From: Sva-07 sp963774765
GTDB lineage: Bacteria > Actinomycetota > Acidimicrobiia > Acidimicrobiales > Ilumatobacteraceae
NCBI GenBank assembly: GCA_963774765.1
Contig: CAVZGP010000031.1
Location: forward strand, 124,001-188,000
DNA length: 64,000 bases
Direction: 5' to 3'
The notes below the pieces were generated by a model. It did no database searches. It saw nothing but the letters and a program-made list of their open reading frames with translations, and was not told the DNA's origin. The translations under genes were made by a program, and so were the position numbers. How positions within the stretch are numbered: the stretch's first letter is position 1; each line of letters begins with the position of its first letter. Positions 33,639-43,201 of the stretch are shown here, piece by piece.

Positions 33639-34880
33639 ATGGACCTCTCCTACCCCCCAGAAGCCGAGGAATTCCGCGCCGAGATCAAGACGTGGCTGCA
33701 CGACAACCTGCCCGACGGCTGGTTCGACGAGGGCTTCGAGATGACCGACGACGAACGCAAGCAGTTCAACGACGAGTGGCCCCAGAAGCTGTTCGAAGGT
33801 GGCTGGATCTGTGCGACGTGGCCTTCGGAGTACGGCGGCAAGGGCCTCACCACCATGCAGGGCGTCGTACTCTCCGAGGAGTTCGCGAGTGCGAAGGCGC
33901 CGATGCGCGGCGACTTCTTCGGCGACACGCTCGTCGGGCCCACCATCCTGCAGTGGGGCACCGAGGAGCAGAAGAAGGAGTTCCTGCCGGGCATCCTCAG
34001 CGGCACGACCAGGTGGTGCCAGGGATTCTCCGAGCCGAACTCGGGGTCCGATCTCGCTTCACTGAAGACGACCGCTGTGGTCGACGGCGACGAGTGGATC
34101 ATCAACGGCCAGAAGGTGTGGACCACCGGCGGCCACCACGCCGATTACTGCTTCCTGCTCACCCGCACCGACCCGGACGTGAAGAAGCATGCCGGCATCT
34201 CCTACATGCTCGTCCCGATGCGTCAGCCGGGCATCGAGGTGCGCGGGATCGTGCAGCCCGACGGTACGGCAGAGTTCTGCGAGGTGTTCTTCGACAATGC
34301 CAGGTGCCGCAAGGACGCTGTCGTCGGTGGGCTGAACAACGGCTGGAAGGTCGCCAACTCCACGCTGGCGTTCGAGCGGGGCCAATCGGCCACCACCGGC
34401 TATCGACGGTTCGCCGAGGAGTATCGCCTGCTGGTCGAAGCGGCCACCGAGAAGGGCCTCCTCGGCGAGCCACTGATCCGCCAGCGGCTGATGGAGTACT
34501 ACACCAAGATCCAGATCCTCAAGATCAACGGTCTGCGCAACTTGTCGGCGACGCTGTCGGGTGGCGGGGACATGGGCACGATTGCGCTCGGTGCGACCAA
34601 CAAGATGTTCTGGTCCGAGATGCACAAGGCGGCGATGGAACTCGCCGTCGACATCTACGGCGCCGAGGGCATGCTCATCGACGCCGGGCCGGAATCAGGC
34701 GGCTGGCCCGGCTCTGGTCGCGACCAACGCCGCGACGGCTATCCCGTCAGCCCGATGATGTCGTCGTTCTTCTTCTCGCGCTCCGAGACGATCTGGGGTG
34801 GCACCAGCCAGATCCAGCGCAACATTGTCGGCGAGCGCGTCCTCGGCCTCCCCAAGGAACCCAAGCCCGCCAACGAGTGA
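33639..34880 (+). CDS. Acyl-CoA dehydrogenase
   Basis: 413 aa. It oxidises an acyl-CoA to the 2-enoyl-CoA and hands electrons to ETF. Family features are the N-terminal helix domain (MDLSYPPEAEEFRAEIKTWL), the FAD/substrate segment CQGFSEPNSGSDLASLKTTA, NGQKVWTTGGHHADYCFLLTR, and the end SRSETIWGGTSQIQRNIVGERVLGLP. The pattern resembles the FadE types used for bulky or steroid-like CoA esters in actinobacteria. It has its own palindromic operator and ends 10 bp before a 47-bp palindrome. Confidence 0.93.
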   Translation: MDLSYPPEAEEFRAEIKTWLHDNLPDGWFDEGFEMTDDERKQFNDEWPQKLFEGGWICATWPSEYGGKGLTTMQGVVLSEEFASAKAPMRGDFFGDTLVGPTILQWGTEEQKKEFLPGILSGTTRWCQGFSEPNSGSDLASLKTTAVVDGDEWIINGQKVWTTGGHHADYCFLLTRTDPDVKKHAGISYMLVPMRQPGIEVRGIVQPDGTAEFCEVFFDNARCRKDAVVGGLNNGWKVANSTLAFERGQSATTGYRRFAEEYRLLVEAATEKGLLGEPLIRQRLMEYYTKIQILKINGLRNLSATLSGGGDMGTIALGATNKMFWSEMHKAAMELAVDIYGAEGMLIDAGPESGGWPGSGRDQRRDGYPVSPMMSSFFFSRSETIWGGTSQIQRNIVGERVLGLPKEPKPANE

Positions 34881-34890
34881 GTCCAGCCGC

Positions 34891-34937
34891 TTCTCGTGAA
34901 CTCGTGCGGGAACTATTCCCGCACGAGTTCACGAGAA
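34891..34937. repeat. 47-bp perfect palindrome, left copy
   Basis: Two 22-bp arms (TTCTCGTGAACTCGTGCGGG plus AA, then the complement) around CTA. It sits 10 bp after the acyl-CoA dehydrogenase stop and 5 bp after the stop of the minus-strand nuclease-like gene. The right copy at 35985 is its exact reverse complement. Confidence 0.95.
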
Positions 34938-34942
34938 TGGGT

Positions 34943-35878
34943 TCAGGCCGCGCGATAGGTGTCTCGGCGTTGCCGGTAGATGTCGGCCAGTTCATCGATC
35001 GCGCCGTGGAAGTCTTCGTCGAGTTCGTAGTCGGTCACCCGGTCGGTCTGCCATCCGAGTCGACGAAGGCCGCGGTCACGAACCTTGTCCCGTTGCGTTT
35101 CCAGCCGGCCGGCGTGCCAACTCGAGTGGTCGACCTCGAGCGCCCACTTGATCGCCGGGTCGACGCCATCGGGGTGAATGACCTGGCCACCCGGCAGCGC
35201 GATGGCGTACTGGCGGATCAGTTCGATGCCGCGGTCCTCGAGGGCACGGAGTACGCGCAGCTCCAGGCCCGATCCGGCCGGCTTCTGCCAATCGGCTCGT
35301 CGTGACATCACCCGATTGACCCGGCCGAGGCCCGGACGGCCCTTCGCCCGGAGACGGCGCGTCAGTCGCCAGAGCGTCTGCAGCGTCGTGTGATTGTCGA
35401 GCACCCACTCGGTCAGTCTCTCGAACCGAATGTCGTCGAGATCTCTGGCGGAGTCGAACCACGCGCGCGGCGGGCTGGCCACGACGATTCCATCAGGACG
35501 GGTGACGGCGTCGGTGTGGTCGATCACATTCGAGCGGCGCAGGATCACCCCGGCGGTGATCGGCGTGCGATCGTGGCCGACGAGCATGTGCGGCACGTCC
35601 GCACGCCAGACGTGACGGAAGGCCCACAGACGTGCCGCTGAGATGCCGGTGACGATGGCGAACGGATCGGCAAGACACGCGGCCGCGCATCGACTCTCGA
35701 AGGTGTCAGGCGAGGTGGCGACGCGATACACGCCCCTGTGCACGGGGATCAGAACGCCATTGGAGAGCTGCCAACGAAGGGTCTCGTCGGTGTAGCCGTC
35801 GGCGGCGAGATCAGTGCGGGTGACGATGCCGTGGCGTGCCGCGACGGTTGCGGCCAGTGACGGGGAGATGGTGCCCAT
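34943..35878 (-). CDS. AbiEi-type HTH plus DUF559 (restriction-endonuclease-fold) protein
   Basis: 311 aa. The N-terminus (GIVTRTDLAADGYTDETLRWQLSNG, then VHRGVYRV) is an AbiEi_4-like winged-helix domain. The C-terminus (HPDGVDPAIKWALEVDHSSW, WHAGRLETQRDKVRDRGLRRLGW) is DUF559, related to Vsr and PD-(D/E)xK nucleases, with the usual E-V-D in place of ExK. Such genes are numerous in actinobacteria and of unknown role; defence or DNA repair is suspected. There is no AbiEii toxin partner. The gene is enclosed by two 47-bp palindromes (34891, 35985), which suggests a cassette. The ATG has GGAG upstream. Confidence 0.85.
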   Translation of the reverse strand: MGTISPSLAATVAARHGIVTRTDLAADGYTDETLRWQLSNGVLIPVHRGVYRVATSPDTFESRCAAACLADPFAIVTGISAARLWAFRHVWRADVPHMLVGHDRTPITAGVILRRSNVIDHTDAVTRPDGIVVASPPRAWFDSARDLDDIRFERLTEWVLDNHTTLQTLWRLTRRLRAKGRPGLGRVNRVMSRRADWQKPAGSGLELRVLRALEDRGIELIRQYAIALPGGQVIHPDGVDPAIKWALEVDHSSWHAGRLETQRDKVRDRGLRRLGWQTDRVTDYELDEDFHGAIDELADIYRQRRDTYRAA

Positions 35879-35984
35879 TGCGGCTCCTCTGGATCGGATC
35901 GTGCGTGCGGGCCGACGGGCCGAGCGGGCAACCCCGTGCTGACGAACGGTAGCGGGACGATCCGACGGCGCAACCGCCGCCCGC

Positions 35985-36031
35985 TTCTCGTGAACTCGTG
36001 CGGGAATAGTTCCCGCACGAGTTCACGAGAA
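35985..36031. repeat. 47-bp perfect palindrome, right copy
   Basis: Same arms as 34891 with the loop TAG, so it is the exact reverse complement of the left copy. It lies in the divergent region, 41 bp before the -10 box of the ATP-grasp operon. Confidence 0.95.
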
Positions 36032-36071
36032 CGAAATCGATCAGGTCGGGTGGCGATCTGGCCGGACCGGG

Positions 36072-36077
36072 TACGGT
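36072..36077 (+). promoter_or_regulatory. Probable -10 box of the ATP-grasp / alpha-E operon
   Basis: TACGGT, 8 nt before GTG 36086. Confidence 0.5.
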
Positions 36078-36085
36078 CACCATTC

Positions 36086-37561
36086 GTGGACGAACTCCTG
36101 GAGGCAGACGGAAGCCCGCGGCCGATTGCGCGCGAGCTGATCGACCTGATCCATCGGATCGGGCTCGAGGAGGTCCGCGAACGCCAGCGCCATTCCGACC
36201 TCGACATCCTCACGATGGGCATCTCGTTCACGGTGTACTCCGATGGCGCGAACATCGACCGGGCCTGGCCGTTCGACATCGTTCCACGCCTCATCGACGG
36301 CGCCGAGTGGAGCGTGGTCGAGCTCGGCCTGGCCCAGCGGCTGCGGGCGCTCAACCGGTTCATCGACGACATCTACAACGACCAGCGGATCATCGCCGAC
36401 GGCATCTTTCCCGCCGATCTGCTCGAGGATTCCGCCAACTACCGACCTGAGTGCCGTGGGGTCCGACCGAAGTTCGGCGTGTGGGCGCACATCTCGGGGT
36501 CGGACCTCGTACGCGCAGGCGACGGCCAGCTCTACGTGCTGGAGGACAACCTGCGTGTGCCCTCGGGCGTGAGCTACGTGCTCGAGAATCGAGGCGTGGC
36601 CAAGCGCGCATTTCCCGAACTGTTCCAGCGGCACCTGATCCGCCCGGTCGACGGGTACACCGACGAACTCAACAAGCTGCTCGCGTCACTCGCCCCTGAG
36701 GGGCGGTCCGACCCGACGATCGTCGTGCTCACGCCCGGCATCTTCAATTCGGCGTACTTCGAGCACTCGTTCCTTGCGCAACGCATGGGGGCCGAGCTGG
36801 TCGAGGGCCAGGATCTCGTTGTCGGCGACGATGATTGCGTCTACATGCGCACGATCCAGGGCCTCGAGCGCGTCGACGTGGTGTACCGGCGCATCGACGA
36901 CCTGTTCATCGATCCAGAAGCGTTCAACCCCGACTCGATGCTCGGTGTGGCCGGTCTGATGCGGGCGTGGAAGGCGGGCAACGTCGGGATCGCCAATGCC
37001 CCTGGTGCCGGCGTCGCCGACGACAAGTGCGTGTATGCCTGGGTCCCCGACATGATCCGCTACTACCTCGGCGAGGAACCACTGATCCCCAACGTTCCGA
37101 CCTATCGCTGCATGTATGACGAGGAGCGCGACTTCGTGCTGGCGAACATCGGCGAGCTCGTGCTCAAGCCGGCCAACGAGAGTGGCGGCTACGGCATCGT
37201 GATCGGCAGCCGTGCGACTCCGGAGGAGCTCGAGACCGCTGCCGCAGCGATACGGGCGGATCCGCGGAACTGGGTGGCTCAGCCGATTCTCGATCTGTCG
37301 ACGGCGCCGACGCTCGTCGAGGACGGCATCGAACCCCGACATCTCGACTTGCGACCGTTCATCCTGACCGGCGAGCACAGCTATGTCACCGCCGGCGGGC
37401 TCACCCGCGTCGCGCTCACCAAGGGTTCGCTCGTGGTGAACTCGTCCCAGGGCGGCGGGAGCAAGGACACCTGGGTGGTCGACGGTCCGCTCGACGGTGC
37501 TGCGACTGCGCCGAACGGAACGCAGCAGCACCCGCAGATGCAGAATCAGGAGAGCAGCTGA
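36086..37561 (+). CDS. Circularly permuted ATP-grasp type 2 protein
   Basis: 491 aa (DUF404/DUF407). Conserved segments are FTVYSDGANIDRAWPFDIVPRLI, FGVWAHISGSDLVRAGDG, YVLEDNLRVPSGVSYVLENR, GIFNSAYFEHSFLAQRMG and VLKPANESGGYGIVIG, the last a nucleotide-binding part. It is predicted to join an acid and an amine with ATP, as other ATP-grasp ligases do. It is followed at once by alpha-E, a second ATP-grasp-alpha-E fusion and a transglutaminase-like gene, the conserved set in which this family is usually found. The product is unknown. GTG is chosen from TACGGT 8 nt upstream; about 50 upstream in-frame codons derive from the palindrome region. Confidence 0.9.
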   Translation: MDELLEADGSPRPIARELIDLIHRIGLEEVRERQRHSDLDILTMGISFTVYSDGANIDRAWPFDIVPRLIDGAEWSVVELGLAQRLRALNRFIDDIYNDQRIIADGIFPADLLEDSANYRPECRGVRPKFGVWAHISGSDLVRAGDGQLYVLEDNLRVPSGVSYVLENRGVAKRAFPELFQRHLIRPVDGYTDELNKLLASLAPEGRSDPTIVVLTPGIFNSAYFEHSFLAQRMGAELVEGQDLVVGDDDCVYMRTIQGLERVDVVYRRIDDLFIDPEAFNPDSMLGVAGLMRAWKAGNVGIANAPGAGVADDKCVYAWVPDMIRYYLGEEPLIPNVPTYRCMYDEERDFVLANIGELVLKPANESGGYGIVIGSRATPEELETAAAAIRADPRNWVAQPILDLSTAPTLVEDGIEPRHLDLRPFILTGEHSYVTAGGLTRVALTKGSLVVNSSQGGGSKDTWVVDGPLDGAATAPNGTQQHPQMQNQESS

Positions 37562-38488
37562 TGGCGCTGCTGTCGAGGGTTGCGGATCGGATGTACTGGG
37601 CCGCGCGCTGACGTCGAACGCGCGGAGGACTCCGCCCGCGTGCTTCGGGCGTACGGCGAAGTGCTCGCTGACCTTCCGATCAGTACATCGCGGTGGCATC
37701 CGTTGGTGACGATCTCGGGGAGCAACGTTCATCTGCCGGCAGTCGCCGAGTCGGACGAGGCGCAGGTCGCGCAGTTCCTGATCTCTGATCGCGAGCATCC
37801 GAACAGCATCATCAACAGCGTCGACAACAGCCGCGAGAACTTGCGCACATGCCGTGAGGTCCTCCCACGAGAGGCGTGGCAGACGATCAACGACCTGTCG
37901 ATCTATGTTCGTGGTGCGGCCGTCACATCGGTCGAACGCCGGCGGAGGGATCGGTTCCTCGCACGCGTCGTCGACGAGAGTCGGCGCCTCGATGGGGTCA
38001 TGCAGTCGACGATGACCCGCGACGAGGTCTTCGAGATGTGGAGGTTGGGCCGCTACATCGAGCGCGCCGACATGACGACGCGCGTGCTCGGCGTGCGAGC
38101 GGCCGGGCTGCTCTCGCAACCGGCCGGGTCGGTCGACGGGTTCGCCGAAGTGCAGTGGATGGGCGTGTTGCGTTCGCTGTCCGCTCTCCAGATGTACCAA
38201 CGCGCGACGCGTGGCCCCATCGATGGGCCCGACGTGGTGCGATTCCTGCTGTTCGATCATCGATTCCCGAGGTCGGTCGCAGGGTGCCTCGCCGAGATGC
38301 GAACGTCGATCCTCCGTCTCCCCGGGTATTCGACCGTGCTCGGCGCGGTGGAAGCTGCCGACCGCCAGCTCCGACAGAGTCGCCCCGCCGCTGACGACGG
38401 CGCAGCGCTCGATGCCGCGATGGAGGGCGTCCAGATCGCGCTCGCCCGGCTCGATGCGGTCATGCACGAGCAGTACGTCGTTCACTGA
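37561..38488 (+). CDS. Alpha-E domain protein (DUF403) (frameshifted)
   Basis: ATG 37561 shares one base with the previous stop and starts well (MALLSRVADRMYWAAR). A TGA then follows at 37609. One base later the frame continues DVERAEDSARVLRAYGEVLAD, which fits the family start (... RYLERAEHTARLL). The span is 928 nt, one base too long, so one extra base near 37609 explains it; repaired length is about 308 aa. The second family motif is also present (WRLGRYIERADMTTRVL). The alpha-E domain is all-helical with conserved Glu-Arg residues, and its activity is not known. It is probably a sequence error, since the rest is intact. Confidence 0.82.
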
Positions 38489-38490
38489 CC

Positions 38491-40884
38491 ATGACCGATC
38501 ACGCGGGATTCGATGCGGGACATCTCCGACCCGGGATGTCCGGAGCCGGTGGCGTGGATGGCGCCGGCGACCTCATGTCGTCGATTGCCGCCCTCGGCGA
38601 CCTCTACACACGTCAGGTGGATCACGATCGGCTGCTGGCGGCCGAGGGTGCCGGCCACATCGTGCACGATCTTCCCGTTCGAACCGACGGTCGCCTCGTC
38701 GCGCTCGCATCCAGACCGTGGAGACTCGACCCGGTGCCGTTGGTCATCGACGGCGACGAGTTCGTGGCGCTCGCGGATGGGGCGATCGCTCGGATGCAGA
38801 TGTTCGAAGCGATCCTCAACGATGTCTATGGAGCGAGAACGCTGCTGCAAGACGCCGTGATCGATCCGGCGACGCTGTGGGGGAGTTCGAAGTACCGGCT
38901 TGCGGCGTTCAAGACGCGCCCGCACCGGCGCTGGCTGTCGAACTACGCCGTCGATGTCATCCGCGACGTGGACGGTCGCTGGCGAGTGATCAGAGACATC
39001 ACCGATGCGCCATCCGGCGTGGGCTACGCGCTGCTGGGGCGTTCGGTGTCGGGTCGTGTTCATCGCGACGTGATCTCTCGTCTTCACGTCGGCCGGGCGC
39101 TGCGATCGTTGGATCCGTTTGCCGATCGCCTGCGCGACGGTCTCGCCGATGTGGCACCCACCAGGAACCCGCGCATCGTCGTGCTGTCGGGTGGTGTCGA
39201 CCATGCGTCCTACGTCGAACAGTCATACCTGGCGACGCGGCTCGGGCTCAACCTGGTCGAAGGGGCCGACCTCGTGGTCCGCCAGCGCCGAGTGTGGCTC
39301 CGTTCGCTGTCTGGCCTCGAGCCCGTCGACGTGCTGTTTCGACGGTTGGAAGACGACCGAATCGACCCGATGGAGGTGAACGCCGAAGGGAGTGTCGGAG
39401 TTCCCGGCCTGCTCCTGGCAGCACGATCGGGCGGGGTGGCACTGGCGAATGCGCACGGTTGTGGCGTCCTGGAAGATCCAGCGCTCGGAGAGTTGTGGGA
39501 CACCGCCGGCGCTTGGCTGACAGGTCGCGACTCCGACTACCAGGGCGTGTGGCCCCTCGAATTCATGCCGATGGCCGAGCGAGCGACGGCGAGGTGGGCG
39601 ACCTACCCGAGTTTCGACGGTGCGTCCCCGACCGAACGTGCCGTCACGCTGCGGCTCCATCTGGTCGCGAGCGACCGGGGGATCGATGTGCTGCAGGGTG
39701 GCAGCGCCCGCGTGCTCGCCGATGGCGACGATCCGATGGCGACGACGCTGGCAACTGCCAAGGACGTGTGGGTCGTCGGCGGCACCGTCGCGCCACCGGA
39801 AATCCGTCGACGCGACCCGCTGCCGCAGGTCGATCTCATCGCGTCGGTTCCCACGCGCGCGGCCGATGCGCTGTTCTGGGCCGGACGCGCGATGGAGCGG
39901 GCCGAACTGATCGCGCGAGCGATGGAGGTCGTTCTCGACCGAACCAGCGGGGCTGTCGACGCCGAGGTCGCCGAGCCGTGGGTGGCCAACGGGCTGGACA
40001 TGTTGGCCGCGATTGCCGGGATCGCCGGACGCGTCGACGAGTCGCACCCCGACCGAGCCGGCGCGACGTTCGCGCTGGCCGTCGAAGCGCTTGCCCGCCA
40101 ACTCGGATCGTTCCTCGCCGAGACGGCGTCGGTGCGCGAGTTCTTCTCGGTCACCGCTGGTCGGATGCTCTCCCGCTTGGCCGAGTCGCGGGCGCAGTTG
40201 CGTTGGTTGGTGACCGCCGATGGATCGGCGGGGTCCGCATCGGTTGTCGACATCGCGCAGATCGATGGTCGCCATCTGGAATCGATCCTGGTCGATCTGG
40301 CATCGCTCGTGGGTCTGTGGAATGAGAGCGTCGTGCACGGCCCGGCGTGGCGTTTCGGCGAGGTCGGACGTCGGCTCGAGCGGGCGTTCGGCGTGATCGA
40401 CTGCGTTCGAGGGGCGTTCGGCTTCACCGGCGTCGATGGGACCGTCGATCACGAGCGGGGTGCCGGTGGCACTCCGGGATCGTTCGGGGTCGAGTCAGAT
40501 CATCGCCTCGACTTCCAGCGCCAACGAGTGATCGAGATCGTGCTCGCATCGAACGAGAGCCTGGTCGCGTATCGTCGCCGACATCGCAGCGATGTCGAGT
40601 TCGAAGCTGCACTGCACCTCCTGGTCGTCGAGGTCGACAACCCGCGAGCGGCAGCGTCAGCGATCCGTGAGGTCCGTGAACAAGCACTCAAGCTCGAATG
40701 GCAGCGCGGTGTCGATGTCACATCCGAGCTGTTGGCGACGCTCGAGGACACCTCCTTCGGATCGGTGGACTCGACGGTCGCGACGTTGGCCGAGGTCTTC
40801 GCCGGTTGTGATCTCCTCGCCCGAGATGTCGTCGGCTCGTACTTGTCGGCGCCGGTCGATCCGCGGATGATGGGACGGAGCTGA
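38491..40884 (+). CDS. Circularly permuted ATP-grasp / alpha-E fusion protein
   Basis: 797 aa. Residues about 30-475 repeat the CP-ATP-grasp fold (VLSGGVDHASYVEQSYLATRLG, RVWLRSLSGLEPVDVLFRR, and a mid-part WPLEFMPMAERATARW). Residues about 480-797 are a complete alpha-E domain (ADALFWAGRAMERAELIARAMEVVL), including its second RRLERAF motif. It lies 2 nt after the single alpha-E gene and 1 nt before the transglutaminase gene. Fusion of the two partners supports physical interaction of the separate ATP-grasp and alpha-E proteins. Some nucleotide-binding residues of the first domain look replaced, so one of the two ATP-grasp units may be inactive. Confidence 0.88.
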   Translation: MTDHAGFDAGHLRPGMSGAGGVDGAGDLMSSIAALGDLYTRQVDHDRLLAAEGAGHIVHDLPVRTDGRLVALASRPWRLDPVPLVIDGDEFVALADGAIARMQMFEAILNDVYGARTLLQDAVIDPATLWGSSKYRLAAFKTRPHRRWLSNYAVDVIRDVDGRWRVIRDITDAPSGVGYALLGRSVSGRVHRDVISRLHVGRALRSLDPFADRLRDGLADVAPTRNPRIVVLSGGVDHASYVEQSYLATRLGLNLVEGADLVVRQRRVWLRSLSGLEPVDVLFRRLEDDRIDPMEVNAEGSVGVPGLLLAARSGGVALANAHGCGVLEDPALGELWDTAGAWLTGRDSDYQGVWPLEFMPMAERATARWATYPSFDGASPTERAVTLRLHLVASDRGIDVLQGGSARVLADGDDPMATTLATAKDVWVVGGTVAPPEIRRRDPLPQVDLIASVPTRAADALFWAGRAMERAELIARAMEVVLDRTSGAVDAEVAEPWVANGLDMLAAIAGIAGRVDESHPDRAGATFALAVEALARQLGSFLAETASVREFFSVTAGRMLSRLAESRAQLRWLVTADGSAGSASVVDIAQIDGRHLESILVDLASLVGLWNESVVHGPAWRFGEVGRRLERAFGVIDCVRGAFGFTGVDGTVDHERGAGGTPGSFGVESDHRLDFQRQRVIEIVLASNESLVAYRRRHRSDVEFEAALHLLVVEVDNPRAAASAIREVREQALKLEWQRGVDVTSELLATLEDTSFGSVDSTVATLAEVFAGCDLLARDVVGSYLSAPVDPRMMGRS

Positions 40885-40885
40885 C

Positions 40886-41773
40886 ATGCCAGGCCAGCAC
40901 TACCGAGTGATCCACCGCACCGAGTACATCTACGGCGCGACGATGCTCGACGGGTACAGCGTCGCCTGTGTGCACGCTCGTCAGACACCATCACAGCAGG
41001 TGTTGTCGTCGGTTGTCACCACCGATCCCGAACCCGACGAGGTCGACGAGCGTGTCGACGTGTTCGGCAACAACATCGTCCAGTTCGGACTGCACCGTCC
41101 GCATGAGGGTTTGGTCGTCGAAGCTCGCACCGAGGTCAGGGTGTGGGAGCAGGAGCTGCCCCGCGGCGACCCGGCCTGGGAGCGGGTGAGCGCAACGCTC
41201 GCCGGACTGCGCGGCCCGATGGCGCTCGATGTGGCGCCGTTCATTGCGCCGTCTCGTTTCGTCACCCTCGGCTCGAATCGTGCCGGACTGCTCGCCTTCG
41301 TCTCGCAGTCGTTCGTGCCGGGTCGACCGATCGTCGAGGCCACCAAGGCGTTCTGCAGCGACATCTTCACCTCGTTCGTGTTCGATCCGTCCTTCACCGA
41401 AGTGAGCACGCCGATCGGTTCGGTTCTCGACGAACGGCGAGGGGTCTGTCAGGACTTCGCCCACGTCGCGGTAGCGGGGCTTCGCACCCTGGGTCTCGCT
41501 GCTCGGTACGTCAGCGGCTACATCGAGACCGAGCCGCCGCCGGGCGAACCCAAGACCATCGGAGCCGACGCGTCTCACGCGTGGTGCTCGGTCTGGATCC
41601 CAGAGCATGGCTGGCTCGACTTCGACCCGACGAATGGAGTGGTCGCGCCATCGCGCCATGTGACGATCGGCTGGGGACGCGACTACGCCGACGTTGCCCC
41701 GGTTCGCGGCGTGGTGGTCGGACCGGCGTCGTCGCAGTCGCTGTCGGTGTCGGTCGACGTCGCCCGCCTCTGA
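40886..41773 (+). CDS. Transglutaminase-like cysteine peptidase-fold protein
   Basis: 295 aa. It has the bacterial transglutaminase N-region (RVIHRTEYIYGA) and a catalytic triad of Cys in RRGVCQDFAHVAVAGLR, His in GADASHAWCSVWIP and Asp in WLDFDPTNG. There is no signal peptide, so it is cytoplasmic. In this operon it probably cuts, links or hydrolyses the amide product of the ATP-grasp enzymes. The ATG starts 1 nt after the fusion gene stop. Confidence 0.92.
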   Translation: MPGQHYRVIHRTEYIYGATMLDGYSVACVHARQTPSQQVLSSVVTTDPEPDEVDERVDVFGNNIVQFGLHRPHEGLVVEARTEVRVWEQELPRGDPAWERVSATLAGLRGPMALDVAPFIAPSRFVTLGSNRAGLLAFVSQSFVPGRPIVEATKAFCSDIFTSFVFDPSFTEVSTPIGSVLDERRGVCQDFAHVAVAGLRTLGLAARYVSGYIETEPPPGEPKTIGADASHAWCSVWIPEHGWLDFDPTNGVVAPSRHVTIGWGRDYADVAPVRGVVVGPASSQSLSVSVDVARL

Positions 41774-41864
41774 CCGTCCGTGGTTCGACGCCGGAAGGTG
41801 TGACATCGGGCGTTCGATCGATCCGGTTGTCGAATGTACGACGACGTTCGGCAGGATTGTCGGA

Positions 41865-43124
41865 ATGTCGACGACGAACGCGCGGACCGGTCAGGCGCCG
41901 ACGCGTCTCCTGACGCGTCCGTTCCTGGTCGTCACCGCAACGGCGCTCGTCTTCTTCGTCTACATCGGGATGCTCGTGCCGATCGTGCCGCTGTTCATCG
42001 AAGGCCCGCTCGCCCGCGGCGAATTCGGTATCGGGCTCACCATTGCGATGTTTGCCGGCGCGGCGATCATCGCTCGACCGCTGCTCGGTCGTATCGCCGA
42101 TCGCTACGGCCGTCGGGTGTTGCTCGTCGGCGGAGCTACCGTCGCCGGGCTCGCGGGTATCGCGACCAGTCAGGTCACCGAGTTCTGGCAACTGCTCGGA
42201 CTGCGCGGTGCGATGGGGATCGGCGAGGCAGCGGTGTTCGTCGGCGCGGCAACCCTGATCGCCGATCTCTCACCGCGCGATCGGCGCGCCGAGGGCGCGA
42301 GCTACTTCTCGGTGGCAGTGTTCGGTGGCATCGGTGTCGGCCCGATCGTCGGTGAGTGGTTGCTGGACGACACGCAGTTCGAGCGGGCGTTCGTGGTGGC
42401 CGGGGCGTTCGCGCTACTCGCTGGCGTCGTCGCGCTGTTCGCTCCGGCCCGGGTCGCACCACTCGACGCGGTCGACGAGACGATTGCATCGGCGGCATCG
42501 ACATCGGGTCGGCGTCGGATCGTTCATCCGGCGGCGGTGATGCCCGGCGTCGTGCTCGCCTCTGGCGTCGCCGCGTTCTCGACGTTCGGTGCGTTCATCC
42601 CCGAGTACTCGCGCGAGGTCGGCCTCGCGACGTCCGGAGGATTGTTCGCGGCGTACTCGCTCACGTCGGTGATCGTGCGGATCTTCGGCGCCACTCTGCC
42701 CGAGCGCCTCGGACCACGGCGTGCCGTCACGATCGCACTCGGCACGTTGGGGATCGGGCTCACCGTGCTCGCTGTCGTCCCCACGGTCGCGGCGTTGTGG
42801 GCCGCGGCAGTGTTCGTCGGCATCGGGATGGCGTTCAACTATCCGTCGCTGCTCGCGCTCACCGTCAACCGGGCCAGCGACAGCGATCGCGCCTGGGCAA
42901 TCAGTTCGTTCACGATGTTCTTCGAGGTCGGGTCCGTGTTCGGCGGGTTGTTCATCGGCGGGTTCGCGCAGGCCGTCGGCAAGCAGACCGGGTTCTTCGG
43001 TGGCGTGATGTGTTGTGTCATCGGGCTCTACCTCTTGCGGTTCAAGCTCGTCCCCGCCGGTTCACCCGAAGCCGGCCCGACTCGCACGACCACCGTTCCG
43101 TACGCCCCGGTCGTTGGCGACTGA
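41865..43124 (+). CDS. MFS transporter
   Basis: 419 aa with 12 predicted membrane helices. It has the MFS motif A variant GRIADRYGRR after helix 2, and a second-half counterpart near ATLPERLGPRRAVTIALG. It is probably a drug or metabolite exporter; the substrate is unknown. No regulator is adjacent. The ATG at 41865 is preferred to upstream in-frame starts, which lie in the tail of the transglutaminase gene. Confidence 0.9.
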   Translation: MSTTNARTGQAPTRLLTRPFLVVTATALVFFVYIGMLVPIVPLFIEGPLARGEFGIGLTIAMFAGAAIIARPLLGRIADRYGRRVLLVGGATVAGLAGIATSQVTEFWQLLGLRGAMGIGEAAVFVGAATLIADLSPRDRRAEGASYFSVAVFGGIGVGPIVGEWLLDDTQFERAFVVAGAFALLAGVVALFAPARVAPLDAVDETIASAASTSGRRRIVHPAAVMPGVVLASGVAAFSTFGAFIPEYSREVGLATSGGLFAAYSLTSVIVRIFGATLPERLGPRRAVTIALGTLGIGLTVLAVVPTVAALWAAAVFVGIGMAFNYPSLLALTVNRASDSDRAWAISSFTMFFEVGSVFGGLFIGGFAQAVGKQTGFFGGVMCCVIGLYLLRFKLVPAGSPEAGPTRTTTVPYAPVVGD

Positions 43125-43201
43125 CTTCAGATCGGACCGGGCGTCACTGCGATGTCCGAATTCCGCTAGGGGTCAGGGCCGCCAGTCGGCATGATGGTCG
43201 T

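Noticed and set aside
34943..35878. Type IV toxin-antitoxin (AbiE) system
   Set aside because: Only the AbiEi-like N-terminal domain is present, fused to DUF559; there is no AbiEii nucleotidyltransferase toxin.
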